From: Canna indica
Taxonomy: Eukaryota; Streptophyta; Magnoliopsida; Zingiberales; Cannaceae
Length of the DNA: 64,000 nt
Direction: 5' to 3'
Assembly (NCBI GenBank): GCA_034359265.1
Contig: CP136896.1
Location: 35,888,001 to 35,952,000 of the forward strand
The notes under the pieces were generated by a model that saw only the letters and a list, made by a program, of their open reading frames with translations, was not told the DNA's origin and did not search any database. The position numbers were made by a program, and so were the translations under genes. Shown here piece by piece: positions 48,447 to 61,037 of the stretch; position 1 is the stretch's first letter, and every line of letters starts with the position of its first letter.

Positions 48447-50060
48447 GTGAATGTTCTGGAGTCGCTCGGGACTCAGATTACAGGGCGTTTCGAGCCGATA
48501 CCCCGAAGTTCAATCAGTCTGCTTCGTTCAAGATTCTATTCGAAAAATAGTGCAATTCTGTGCATTAGTCTGTCGAGAATAACTCGATTAACAACTTCTC
48601 CCATCGCAGTGAATGTTCTGGAGTCGCTCGGTACTCAGATTACTGGGCGTTTCGAGCCGATACCCCGAAGTTCAATCAGTCGGCCTCGTTCAAAATCAAT
48701 TCGAAAAATCGTGCAATTCTTTGCATTATTCTGTCAAAAATAACTCGATTAACAACTTCTCCCATCACAGTGAATGTTCTGGAGTCGCTCGGGACTCAGA
48801 TTACTGGGCGTTTCGAGCTGATACCCCGAAGTTCAATCAGTCGGCATCGTTCAAGATCTATTCGAAAAATCATGCAATTCTTTGCATTAGTCTGTCAAAA
48901 ATAACTCGATTAACAACTTCTCCCATCACAGTGAATGTTCTGGAGTCGCTCGGGACTCAGATTACAGGGCGTTTCGAGCCGATACCCCGAAGTTCAATCA
49001 GTTGGCTTCGTTCAAGATTCTATTCGAAAAATCGTGCAATTCTGTGCATTAGTCTGTCAAAAATAACTCGATTAACAACTTCTCCCATCGCAGTGAATGT
49101 TCTGGAGTCGCTCGGTACTCAGATTACTGGGCGTTTCGAGCTGATACCCCGAAGTTCAATCAGTCGGCATCGTTCAAGATCTATTAGAAAAATCATGCAA
49201 TTCTTTGCATTAGTCTGTCAAAAATAACTCGATTAACAACTTCTCCCATCACAGTGAATGTTCTGGAGTCGCTCGGGACTCAGATTACAGGGCGTTTCGA
49301 GCCGATACCCCGAAGTTCAATCAGTCTGCTTCGTTCAAGATTCTATTCGAAAAATAGTGCAATTCTGTGCATTAGTCTGTCGAGAATAACTCGATTAACA
49401 ACTTCTCTCATCGCAGTGAATGTTCTGGAGTCGCTCGGTACTCAGATTACTGGGCGTTTCGAGCCGATACCCCGAAGTTCAATCAGTCGGCCTCGTTCAA
49501 AATCAATTCGAAAAATTGTGCAATTCTTTGCATTATTCTGTCAAAAATAACTCGATTAACAACTTCTCCCATCACAGTGAATGTTCTGGAGTCGCTCGGG
49601 ACTCAGATTACTGGGCGTTTCGAGCTGATACCCCGAAGTTCAATCAGTCGGCATCGTTCAAGATCTATTCGAAAAATCATGCAATTCTTTGCATTAGTCT
49701 GTCAAAAATAACTCGATTAACAACTTCTCCCATCACAGTGAATGTTCTGGAGTCGCTCGGGACTCAGATTACAGGGCGTTTCGAGCCGATACCCCGAAGT
49801 TCAATCAGTTGGCTTCGTTCAAGATTCTATTCGAAAAATCGTGCAATTCTGTGCATTAGTCTGTCAAAAATAACTCGATTAACAACTTCTCCCATCGCAG
49901 TGAATGTTCTGGAGTCGCTCGGTACTCAGATTACTGGGCGTTTCGAGCTGATACCCCGAAGTTCAATCAGTCGGCATCGTTCAAGATCTATTAGAAAAAT
50001 CATGCAATTCTTTGCATTAGTCTGTCAAAAATAACTCGATTAACAACTTCTCCCATCACA
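48447..50060 (+). repeat. Two tandem pentamers C E A B At (807 bp each)
   Basis: Begin at 48447 and 49254. Same content as the pentamers at 43765 and 44572; the second has CTCTCATCG before E and AAAAATTGTGC in E (near 49512), marks shared with 51191. Confidence 0.9.
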
Positions 50061-51190
50061 GTGAATGTTCTGGAGTCGCTCGGGACTCAGATTACAGGGC
50101 GTTTCGAGCCGATACCCCGAAGTTCAATCAGTCTGCTTCGTTCAAGATTCTATTCGAAAAATAGTGCAATTCTGTGCATTAGTCTGTCGAGAATAACTCG
50201 ATTAACAACTTCTCTCATCGCAGTGAATGTTCTGGAGTCGCTCGGTACTCAGATTACTGGGCGTTTCGAGCCGATACCCCGAAGTTCAATCAGTCGGCCT
50301 CGTTCAAAATCAATTCGAAAAATCGTGCAATTCTTTGCATTAGTCTGTCAAAAATAACTCGATTAACAACTTCTCCCATCATAGTTAATGTTCTGGAGTC
50401 GCTCGGGACTCAGATTACAGGGCGTTTCGAGCCGATACCCCGAAGTTCAATCAGTTGGCTTCGTTCAAGATTCTATTCGAAAAATCGTGCAATTATGTGC
50501 ATTAGTCTGTCAAAAATAACTCGATTAACAACTTCTCCCATCGCAGTGAATGTTCTGGAGTCGCTCGGTACTCAGATTACTGGGCGTTTCGAGCTGATAC
50601 CCCGAAGTTCAATCAGTCGGCATCGTTCAAGATCTATTAGAAAAATCATGCAATTCTTTGCATTAGTCTGTCAAAAATAACTCGATTAACAACTTCTCCC
50701 ATCACAGTGAATGTTCTGGAGTCGCTCGGGACTCAGATTACTGGGCGTTTCGAGCTGATACCCCGAAGTTCAATCAGTCGGCATCGTTCAAGATCTATTC
50801 GAAAAATCATGCAATTCTTTGCATTAGTCTGTCAAAAATAACTCGATTAACAACTTCTCCCATCACAGTGAATGTTCTGGAGTCGCTCGGGACTCAGATT
50901 ACAGGGCGTTTCGAGCCGATACCCCGAAGTTCAATCAGTTGGCTTCGTTCAAGATTCTATTCGAAAAATCGTGCAATTCTGTGCATTAGTCTGTCAAAAA
51001 TAACTCGATTAACAACTTCTCCCATCGCAGTGAATGTTCTGGAGTCGCTCGGTACTCAGATTACTGGGCGTTTCGAGCTGATACCCCGAAGTTCAATCAG
51101 TCGGCATCGTTCAAGATCTATTAGAAAAATCATGCAATTCTTTGCATTAGTCTGTCAAAAATAACTCGATTAACAACTTCTCCCATCACA
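50061..51190 (+). repeat. Heptamer C E B At A B At (1130 bp)
   Basis: C E B At (50061-50706) joined to A B At (50707-51190). From 50707 the array matches 44088 onward at offset 6619. Confidence 0.87.
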
Positions 51191-54100
51191 GTGAATGTTC
51201 TGGAGTCGCTCGGGACTCAGATTACAGGGCGTTTCGAGCCGATACCCCGAAGTTCAATCAGTCTGCTTCGTTCAAGATTCTATTCGAAAAATAGTGCAAT
51301 TCTGTGCATTAGTCTGTCGAGAATAACTCGATTAACAACTTCTCTCATCGCAGTGAATGTTCTGGAGTCGCTCGGTACTCAGATTACTGGGCGTTTCGAG
51401 CCGATACCCCGAAGTTCAATCAGTCGGCCTCGTTCAAAATCAATTCGAAAAATTGTGCAATTCTTTGCATTATTCTGTCAAAAATAACTCGATTAACAAC
51501 TTCTCCCATCACAGTGAATGTTCTGGAGTCGCTCGGGACTCAGATTACTGGGCGTTTCGAGCTGATACCCCGAAGTTCAATCAGTCGGCATCGTTCAAGA
51601 TCTATTCGAAAAATCATGCAATTCTTTGCATTAGTCTGTCAAAAATAACTCGATTAACAACTTCTCCCATCACAGTGAATGTTCTGGAGTCGCTCGGGAC
51701 TCAGATTACAGGGCGTTTCGAGCCGATACCCCGAAGTTCAATCAGTTGGCTTCGTTCAAGATTCTATTCGAAAAATCGTGCAATTCTGTGCATTAGTCTG
51801 TCAAAAATAACTCGATTAACAACTTCTCCCATCGCAGTGAATGTTCTGGAGTCGCTCGGTACTCAGATTACTGGGCGTTTCGAGCTGATACCCCGAAGTT
51901 CAATCAGTCGGCATCGTTCAAGATCTATTAGAAAAATCATGCAATTCTTTGCATTAGTCTGTCAAAAATAACTCGATTAACAACTTCTCCCATCACAGTG
52001 AATGTTCTGGAGTCGCTCGGGACTCAGATTACAGGGCGTTTCGAGCCGATACCCCGAAGTTCAATCAGTCTGCTTCGTTCAAGATTCTATTCGAAAAATA
52101 GTGCAATTCTGTGCATTAGTCTGTCGAGAATAACTCGATTAACAACTTCTCTCATCGCAGTGAATGTTCTGGAGTCGCTCGGTACTCAGATTACTGGGCG
52201 TTTCGAGCCGATACCCCGAAGTTCAATCAGTCGGCCTCGTTCAAAATCAATTCGAAAAATCGTGCAATTCTTTGCATTAGTCTGTCAAAAATAACTCGAT
52301 TAACAACTTCTCCCATCATAGTTAATGTTCTGGAGTCGCTCGGGACTCAGATTACAGGGCGTTTCGAGCCGATACCCCGAAGTTCAATCAGTTGGCTTCG
52401 TTCAAGATTCTATTCGAAAAATCATGCAATTATGTGCATTAGTCTGTCAAAAATAACTCGATTAACAACTTCTCCCATCGCAGTGAATGTTCTGGAGTCG
52501 CTCGGTACTCAGATTACTGGGCGTTTCGAGCTGATACCCCGAAGTTCAATCAGTCGGCATCGTTCAAGATCTATTAGAAAAATCATGCAATTCTTTGCAT
52601 TAGTCTGTCAAAAATAACTCGATTAACAACTTCTCCCATCACAGTGAATGTTCTGGAGTCGCTCGGGACTCAGATTACAGGGCGTTTCGAGCCGATACCC
52701 CGAAGTTCAATCAGTCTGCTTCGTTCAAGATTCTATTCGAAAAATAGTGCAATTCTGTGCATTAGTCTGTCGAGAATAACTCGATTAACAACTTCTCCCA
52801 TCGCAGTGAATGTTCTGGAGTCGCTCGGTACTCAGATTACTGGGCGTTTCAAGCCGATACCCCGAAGTTCAATCAGTCGGCTTCGTTCAAAATCAATTCG
52901 AAAAATCATGCAATTATGTGCATTAGCCTGTCAAAAATAACTCGATTAACAACTTCTCCCATCGCAGTGAATGTTCTGGAGTCGCTCGGTACTCAGATTA
53001 CTGGGCGTTTCGAGCTGATACCCCGAACTTCAATCAGTCGACATCGTTCAAGATCTATTCGAAAAATCATGCAATTCTTTGCATTAGTCTGTCAAAAATA
53101 ACTCGATTAACAACTTCTCCCATCACAGTGAATGTTCTGGAGTCGCTCGGGACTCAGATTACAGGGCGTTTCGAGCCGATACCCCGAAGTTCAATCAGTT
53201 TGCTTCGTTCAAGATTCTATTCGAAAAATAGTGCAATTCTGTGCATTAGTCTGTCGAGAATAACTCGATTAACAACTTCTCCCATCGCAGTGAATGTTCT
53301 GGAGTCGCTCGGTACTCAGATTACTGGGCGTTTCGAGCCGATACCCCGAAGTTCAATCAGTCGGCCTCGTTCAAAATCAATTCGAAAAATCGTGCAATTC
53401 TTTGCATTATTCTGTCAAAAATAACTCGATTAACAACTTCTCCCATCACAGTGAATGTTCTGGAGTCGCTCGGGACTCAGATTATAGGGCGTTTCGAGCC
53501 GATACCCCGAAGTTCAATCAGTCGGCATCGTTCAAGATCTATTCGAAAAATCATGCAATTCTTTGCATTAGTCTGTCAAAAATAACTCGATTAACAACTT
53601 CTCCCATCATAGTTAATGTTCTGGAGTCGCTCGGGACTCAGATTATAGGGCGTTTCGAGCCGATACCCCGAATTTCAATCAGTCGGCTTCGTTCAAGATT
53701 CTATTCGAAAAATCGTGTAATTCTGTGCATTAGTCTGTAAAAAATAACTCGATTAACAACTTCTCCCATCGCAGTGAATGTTCTGGAGTCGCTCGGTACT
53801 CAGATTACTGGGCGTTTCGAGTTGATACCCCGAAGTTCAATCAGTCGGCATCGTTCAAGATCTATTCGAAAAATCATGCAATTCTTTGCATTAGTCTGTC
53901 AAAAATAACTCGATTAACAACTTCTCCCATCACAGTGAATGTTCTGGAGTCGCTCGGGACTCAGATTACAGGGCGTTTCGAGCCGATACCCCGAAGTTCA
54001 ATCAGTTGGCTTCGTTCAAGATTCTATTCGAAAAATCGTGCAATTCTGTGCATTAGTCTGTCAAAAATAACTCGATTAACAACTTCTCCCATCGCAGTGA

Positions 54101-54729
54101 ATGTTCTGGAGTCGCTCGGTACTCAGATTACTGGGCGTTTCGAGCTGATACCCCGAAGTTCAATCAGTCGGCATCGTTCAAGATCTATTAGAAAAATCAT
54201 GCAATTCTTTGCATTAGTCTGTCAAAAATAACTCGATTAACAACTTCTCCCATCACAGTGAATGTTCTGGAGTCGCTCGGGACTCAGATTACAGGGCGTT
54301 TCGAGCCGATACCCCGAAGTTCAATCAGTCTGCTTCGTTCAAGATTCTATTCGAAAAATAGTGCAATTCTGTGCATTAGTCTGTCGAGAATAACTCGATT
54401 AACAACTTCTCTCATCGCAGTGAATGTTCTGGAGTCGCTCGGTACTCAGATTACTGGGCGTTTCGAGCCGATACCCCGAAGTTCAATCAGTCGGCCTCGT
54501 TCAAAATCAATTCGAAAAATCGTGCAATTCTTTGCATTAGTCTGTCAAAAATAACTCGATTAACAACTTCTCCCATCATAGTTAATGTTCTGGAGTCGCT
54601 CGGGACTCAGATTACAGGGCGTTTCGAGCCGATACCCCGAAGTTCAATCAGTTGGCTTCGTTCAAGATTCTATTCGAAAAATCGTGCAATTATGTGCATT
54701 AGTCTGTCAAAAATAACTCGATTAACAAC
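50707..54729 (+). repeat. Long-range duplication within region IV, copy 2
   Basis: Matches 44088-48110 unit for unit. Shared rare marks include AGTTTGCTTCG (53198 area) and GAGTTGATACC (53821). AAAAATTGTGC near 51450 is found in this copy but not in copy 1, so it arose or was acquired separately. Confidence 0.85.
51191..53934 (+). repeat. Pentamer (807 bp) then most of the second 14-mer HOR
   Basis: 51191-51997 is C E A B At. From 51998 the order is C E B At C F As C E A H A, continuing as B At to 54257. It is the second copy of the 14-mer at 45379, at offset 6619. Confidence 0.9.
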
Positions 54730-55710
54730 TTCTCCCATCGCAGTGAATGTTCTGGAGTCGCTCGGTACTCAGATTACTGGGCGTTTCGAGCTGATACCCC
54801 GAAGTTCAATCAGTCGGCATCGTTCAAGATCTATTAGAAAAATCATGCAATTCTTTGCATTAGTCTGTCAAAAATAACTCGATTAACAACTTCTCCCATC
54901 ACAGTGAATGTTCTGGAGTCGCTCGGGACTCAGATTACAGGGCGTTTCGAGCCGATACCCCGAAGTTCAATCAGTCTGCTTCGTTCAAGATTCTATTCGA
55001 AAAATAGTGCAATTCTGTGCATTAGTCTGTCGAGAATAACTCGATTAACAACTTCTCCCATCGCAGTGAATGTTCTGGAGTCGCTCGGTACTCAGATTAC
55101 TGGGCGTTTCAAGCCGATACCCCGAAGTTCAATCAGTCGGCTTCGTTCAAAATCAATTCGAAAAATCATGCAATTATGTGCATTAGCCTGTCAAAAATAA
55201 CTGGATTAACAACTTCTCCCATCGCAGTGAATGTTCTGGAGTCGCTCGGTACTCAGATTATTGGGCGTTTCGAGCTGATACCCCGAACTTCAATCAGTCG
55301 ACATCGTTCAAGATCTATTCGAAAAATCATGCAATTCTTTGCATTAGTCTGTCAAAAATAACTCGATTAACAACTTCTCCCATCATAGTTAATGTTCTGG
55401 AGTCGCTCGGGACTCAGATTATAGGGCGTTTCGAGCCGATACCCTGAATTTCAATCAGTCGGCTTCGTTCAAGATTCTATTCGAAAAATCGTGTAATTCT
55501 GTGCATTAGTCTGTAAAAAATAACTCGATTAACAACTTCTCCCATCGCAGTGAATGTTCTGGAGTCGCTCGGTACTCAGATTACTGGGCGTTTCGAGCTG
55601 ATACCCCGAAGTTCAATCAGTCGGCATCGTTCAAGATCTATTCGAAAAATCATGCAATTCTTTGCATTAGTCTGTCAAAAATAACTCGATTAACAACTTC
55701 TCCCATCACA
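53935..55710 (+). repeat. 11-mer HOR variant, copy 1 (1776 bp)
   Basis: Order B At C E B At C F As H A. As passes directly into H (55388), so the C E A that normally lies between them is missing. The As at 55227 has TTATTGGG and is preceded by AATAACTGGATT. H has ATACCCTGAATTTC. Confidence 0.87.
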
Positions 55711-57163
55711 GTGAATGTTCTGGAGTCGCTCGGGACTCAGATTACAGGGCGTTTCGAGCCGATACCCCGAAGTTCAATCAGTTGGCTTCGTTCAAGATTC
55801 TATTCGAAAAATCGTGCAATTCTGTGCATTAGTCTGTCAAAAATAACTCGATTAACAACTTCTCCCATCGCAGTGAATGTTCTGGAGTCGCTCGGTACTC
55901 AGATTACTGGGCGTTTCGAGCTGATACCCCGAAGTTCAATCAGTCGGCATCGTTCAAGATCTATTAGAAAAATCATGCAATTCTTTGCATTAGTCTGTCA
56001 AAAATAACTCGATTAACAACTTCTCCCATCACAGTGAATGTTCTGGAGTCGCTCGGGACTCAGATTACAGGGCGTTTCGAGCCGATACCCCGAAGTTCAA
56101 TCAGTCTGCTTCGTTCAAGATTCTATTCGAAAAATAGTGCAATTCAGTGCATTAGTCTGTCGAGAATAACTCGATTAACAACTTCTCTCATCGCAGTGAA
56201 TGTTCTGGAGTCGCTCGGTACTCAGATTACTGGGCGTTTCGAGCCGATACCCCGAAGTTCAATCAGTCGGCCTCGTTCAAAATCAATTCGAAAAATCGTG
56301 CAATTCTTTGCATTAGTCTGTCAAAAATAACTCGATTAACAACTTCTCCCATCATAGTTAATGTTCTGGAGTCGCTCGGGACTCAGATTACAGGGCGTTT
56401 CGAGCCGATACCCCGAAGTTCAATCAGTTGGCTTCGTTCAAGATTCTATTCGAAAAATCGTGCAATTATGTGCATTAGTCTGTCAAAAATAACTCGATTA
56501 ACAACTTCTCCCATCGCAGTGAATGTTCTGGAGTCGCTCGGTACTCAGATTACTGGGCGTTTCGAGCTGATACCCCGAAGTTCAATCAGTCGGCATCGTT
56601 CAAGATCTATTAGAAAAATCATGCAATTCTTTGCATTAGTCTGTCAAAAATAACTCGATTAACAACTTCTCCCATCACAGTGAATGTTCTGGAGTCGCTC
56701 GGGACTCAGATTACAGGGCGTTTCGAGCCGATACCCCGAAGTTCAATCAGTCTGCTTCGTTCAAGATTCTATTCGAAAAATAGTGCAATTCTGTGCATTA
56801 GTCTGTCGAGAATAACTCGATTAACAACTTCTCCCATCGCAGTGAATGTTCTGGAGTCGCTCGGTACTCAGATTACTGGGCGTTTCAAGCCGATACCCCG
56901 AAGTTCAATCAGTCGGCTTCGTTCAAAATCAATTCCAAAAATCATGCAATTATGTGCATTAGCCTGTCAAAAATAACTGGATTAACAACTTCTCCCATCG
57001 CAGTGAATGTTCTGGAGTCGCTCGGTACTCAGATTACTGGGCGTTTCGAGCTGATACCCCGAACTTCAATCAGTCGACATCGTTCAAGATCTATTCGAAA
57101 AATCATGCAATTCTTTGCATTAGTCTGTCAAAAATAACTCGATTAACAACTTCTCCCATCACA
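55711..57163 (+). repeat. 11-mer HOR variant, copy 2, first nine units (1453 bp)
   Basis: B At C E B At C F As at offset 1776 from 53935. It shares AATAACTGGATT with copy 1. Private marks are AATTCAGTGC in C (56143 area) and ATTCCAAAAATC in F (56936 area). Confidence 0.87.
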
Positions 57164-58777
57164 GTGAATGTTCTGGAGTCGCTCGGGACTCAGATTACAG
57201 GGCGTTTCGAGCCGATACCCCGAAGTTCAATCAGTCTGCTTCGTTCAAGATTCTATTCGAAAAATAGTGCAATTCTGTGCATTAGTTTGTCGAGAATAAC
57301 TCGATTAACAACTTCTCCCATCGCAGTGAATGTTCTGGAGTCGCTCGGTACTCAGATTACTGGGCGTTTCGAGCCGATACCCCGAAGTTCAATCAGTCGG
57401 CCTCGTTCAAAATCAATTCGAAAAATCGTGCAATTCTTTGCATTATTCTGTCAAAAATAACTCGATTAACAACTTCTCCCATCACAGTGAATGTTCTGGA
57501 GTCGCTCGGGACTCAGATTATAGGGCGTTTCGAGCCGATACCCCAAAGTTCAATCAGTCGGCATCGTTCAAGATCTATTCGAAAAATCATGCAATTCTTT
57601 GCATTAGTCTGTCAAAAATAACTCGATTAACAACTTCTCCCATCACAGTGAATGTTCTGGAGTCGCTCGGGACTCAGATTACAGGGCGTTTCGAGCCGAT
57701 ACCCCGAAATTCAATCAGTTGGCTTCGTTCAAGATTCTATTCGAAAAATCGTGCAATTCTGTGCATTAGTCTGTCAAAAATAACTCGATTAACAACTTCT
57801 CCCATCGCAGTGAATGTTCTGGAGTCGCTCGGTACTCAGATTACTGGACGTTTCGAGCTGATACCCCGAAGTTCAATCAGTCGGCATCGTTCAAGATCTA
57901 TTAGAAAAATCATGCAATTCTTTGCATTAGTCTGTCAAAAATAACTCGATTAACAACTTCTCCCATCACAGTGAATGTTCTGGAGTCGCTCGGGACTCAG
58001 ATTACAGGGCGTTTCGAACTGATACCCCGAAGTTCAATCAGTCTGCTTCGTTCAAGATTCTATTCGAAAAATAGTGCAATTCTGTGCATTAGTCTGTCGA
58101 GAATAACTCGATTAACAACTTCTCCCATCGCAGTGAATGTTCTGGAGTCGCTCGGTACTCAGATTACTGGGCGTTTCGAGCCGATACCCCGAAGTTCAAT
58201 CAGTCGGCCTCGTTCAAAATCAATTCGAAAAATCGTGCAATTCTTTGCATTATTCTGTCAAAAATAACTCGATTAACAACTTCTCCCATCACAGTGAATG
58301 TTCTGGAGTCGCTCGGGACTCAGATTATAGGGCGTTTCGAGCCGATACCCCGAAGTTCAATCAGTCGGCATCGTTCAAGATCTATTCGAAAAATCATGCA
58401 ATTCTTTGCATTAGTCTATCAAAAATAACACGATTAACAACTTCTCCCATCACAGTGAATGTTCTGGAGTCGCTCGGGACTCAGATTACAGGGCATTTCG
58501 AGCCGATACCCCGAAGTTCAATCAGTTGGCTTCGTTCAAGATTCTATTCGAAAAATCGTGCAATTCTGTGCATTAGTCTGTCAAAAATAATTCGATTAAC
58601 AACTTCTCCCATCGCAGTGAATGTTCTGGAGTCGCTCGGTACTCAGATTACTGGGCGTTTCGAGCTGATACCCCGAAGTTCAATCAGTCGGCATCGTTCA
58701 AGATCTATTAGAAAAATCATGCAATTCTTTGCATTAGTCTGTCAAAAATAACTCGATTAACAACTTCTCCCATCACA
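57164..58777 (+). repeat. Two tandem pentamers C E A B At (807 bp each)
   Basis: Begin at 57164 and 57971. Here A has TTATAGGG and GAGCCGATA, unlike the A of the pentamers at 43765-51191. Scattered private changes (TAGTTTGTCG, TTACTGGACG, TTTCGAACTG, AATAACACG, AATAATTCG) show somewhat older divergence. Confidence 0.88.
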
Positions 58778-59745
58778 GTGAATGTTCTGGAGTCGCTCGG
58801 GACTCAGATTACAGGGCGTTTCGAGCCGATACCCCGAAGTTCAATCAGTCTGCTTCGTTCAAGATTCTATTCGAAAAATAGTGCAATTCTGTGCATTAGT
58901 CTGTCGAGAATAACTCGATTAACAACTTCTCCCATCGCAGTGAATGTTCTGGAGTCGCTCGGTACTCAGATTACTGGGCGTTTCATGCCGATACCCCGAA
59001 GTTCAATCAGTCGGCTTCGTTCAAAATCAATTCGAAAAATCATGCAATTATGTGCATTAGTCTGTCAAAAATAACTCGATTAACAACTTCTCCCATCGCA
59101 GTGAATGTTCTGGAGTCGCTCGGTACTCAGATTACTGGGCGTTTCGAGCTGATACCCCGAAGTTCAATCAGTCGACATCGTTCAAGATCTATTAGAAAAA
59201 TCATGCAATTCTTTGCATTAGTCTGTCAAAAATAACTCGATTAACAACTTCTCCCATCACAGTGAATGTTCTGGAGTCGCTCGGGACTCAGATTACAGGG
59301 CGTTTCGAGCCGATACCCCGAAGTTCAATCAGTCTGCTTCGTTCAAGATTCTATTCGAAAAATAGTGCAATTCTGTGCATTAGTCTGTCGAGAATAACTC
59401 GATTAACAACTTCTCCCATCGCAGTGAATGTTCTGGAGTCGCTCGGTACTCAGATTACTGGGCGTTTCAAGCCGATACCCCGAAGTTCAATCAGTCGGCT
59501 TCGTTCAAAATCAATTCGAAAAATCATGCAATTATGTGCATTAGCCTGTCAAAAATAACTCGATTAACAACTTCTCCCATCGCAGTGAATGTTCTGGAGT
59601 CGCTCGGTACTCAGATTACTGGGCGTTTGGAGCTGATACCCCGAAGTTCAATCAGTCGACATCGTTCAAGATCTATTCGAAAAATCATGCAATTCTTTGC
59701 ATTAGTCTGTCAAAAATAACTCGATTAACAACTTTTCCCATCACA
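58778..59745 (+). repeat. Two tandem trimers C F As (484 bp each)
   Basis: Begin at 58778 and 59262. The first F has TTTCATGCC and its As ends ATTAG, like At; the second As has GTTTGGAGC. This is the last region IV block before the diverged 8-mer. Confidence 0.88.
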
Positions 59746-61037
59746 GTGAATGTTCTGGAGTCGCTCGGGACTCAGATTACAGGGCGTTTCGAGCCGATAC
59801 CCCGAAGTTCAATCAATCTGCTTCGTTCAAGATTCTATTCGAAAAATAGTGCAATTCTGTGCATTAGTCTGTCGAGAATAACTCGATTAACAATTTCCCC
59901 CATCGCAGTGAATGTTCTGGAGTCGCTCGGTACTCAGATAACTGGGCGTTTCGAGCCGATACCCCGAAGTTCAATCAGTCGACCTCGTTCAAAATCAATT
60001 CGAAAAATCGTGCAATTCTTTGCATTAGTCTGTCAAAAATAACTCAATTAACAACTTCTCCTATCACTGTGAATGTTCTGGAGTCGCTCGGGACTCAGAT
60101 TACAGGGCATTTCGAGCCGATACCCCGAAGTTCAATCAGTCGGCATCGTTCAAGATCTATTCGAAAAAGCATGCAATTCTTTGCATTAGTCTGTCAAAAA
60201 TAACTCGATTAACAACTTCTCCCATCACAGTGAATGTTCTGGAGTCGCTCGGGACTCAGATTACATGGCATTTCGAGCCGATACCCCGAAGTTCAATCAG
60301 TCTGCTTCGTTCAAGATTCTATTCGAAAAATAGTGCAATTCTGTGCATTAGTCTGTCGAGAATAACTCGATTAACAACTTCTCCTATCACAGTGAATGTT
60401 CTGGAGTCGCTCGGGACTCAGATTACTGGGCGTTTCGAGCCGATACCCCGAAGTTTAATCAGTCGGCATCGTTCAAGATCTATTCGAAAAATCATGCAAT
60501 TCTTTGCATTAGTCTGTCAAAAATAACTCGATTAACAACTTCTCCCATCATAGTTAATGTTCTGGAGTCACTCGGGACTCAGATTACAGGGCGTTTCGAG
60601 CCGATACCCCGAAGTTCAATCAGTTGGCTTCGTTCAAGATTCTATTCAAAAAATCGTGCAATTCTGTGCATTAGTCTGTCAAAAATAACTCGATTAACAA
60701 CTTCTCCCATCGCAGTGAATGTTCTGGAGTCGCTCGGTACTCAGATTACTGGGCATTTCGAGCTAATACCCCGAAGTTCAATCAGTCGGCATCGTTCAAG
60801 ATCTATTAGAAAAATCATGCAATTCTTTGCATTAGTCTATCAAAAATAACTCGATTAACAACTTCTCCCATCACAGTGAATGTTCTGGAGTCGCTCGGGA
60901 CTCAGATTACAGGGCGTTTCGAGCCGATACCCCGAAGTTCAATCAGTCTGCTTCGTTCAAGATTCTATTCGAAAAATAGGGCAATTCTGTGCATTAGTCT
61001 GTCAAAAATAACTCGATTAACAACTTCTCCCATCACA
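59746..61037 (+). repeat. 8-mer HOR, copy 1 (1292 bp), rearranged
   Basis: Units start at 59746 (C, AATCAATCTGC), 59908 (E, CGACCTCG, CAGATAACTGGG), 60069 (A, AAAAAGCATGC), 60230 (C with ACATGGCAT), 60392, 60553 (B), 60715 (At with GAGCTAATACC) and 60876 (C ending GTCAAAAATAAC). Unit 60392 joins TTACTGGGCG to TTTAATCAGTCGG. It is a chimera of the fifth and sixth units of copies 2 and 3. An extra C at 60876 restores the count to eight. Confidence 0.87.
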
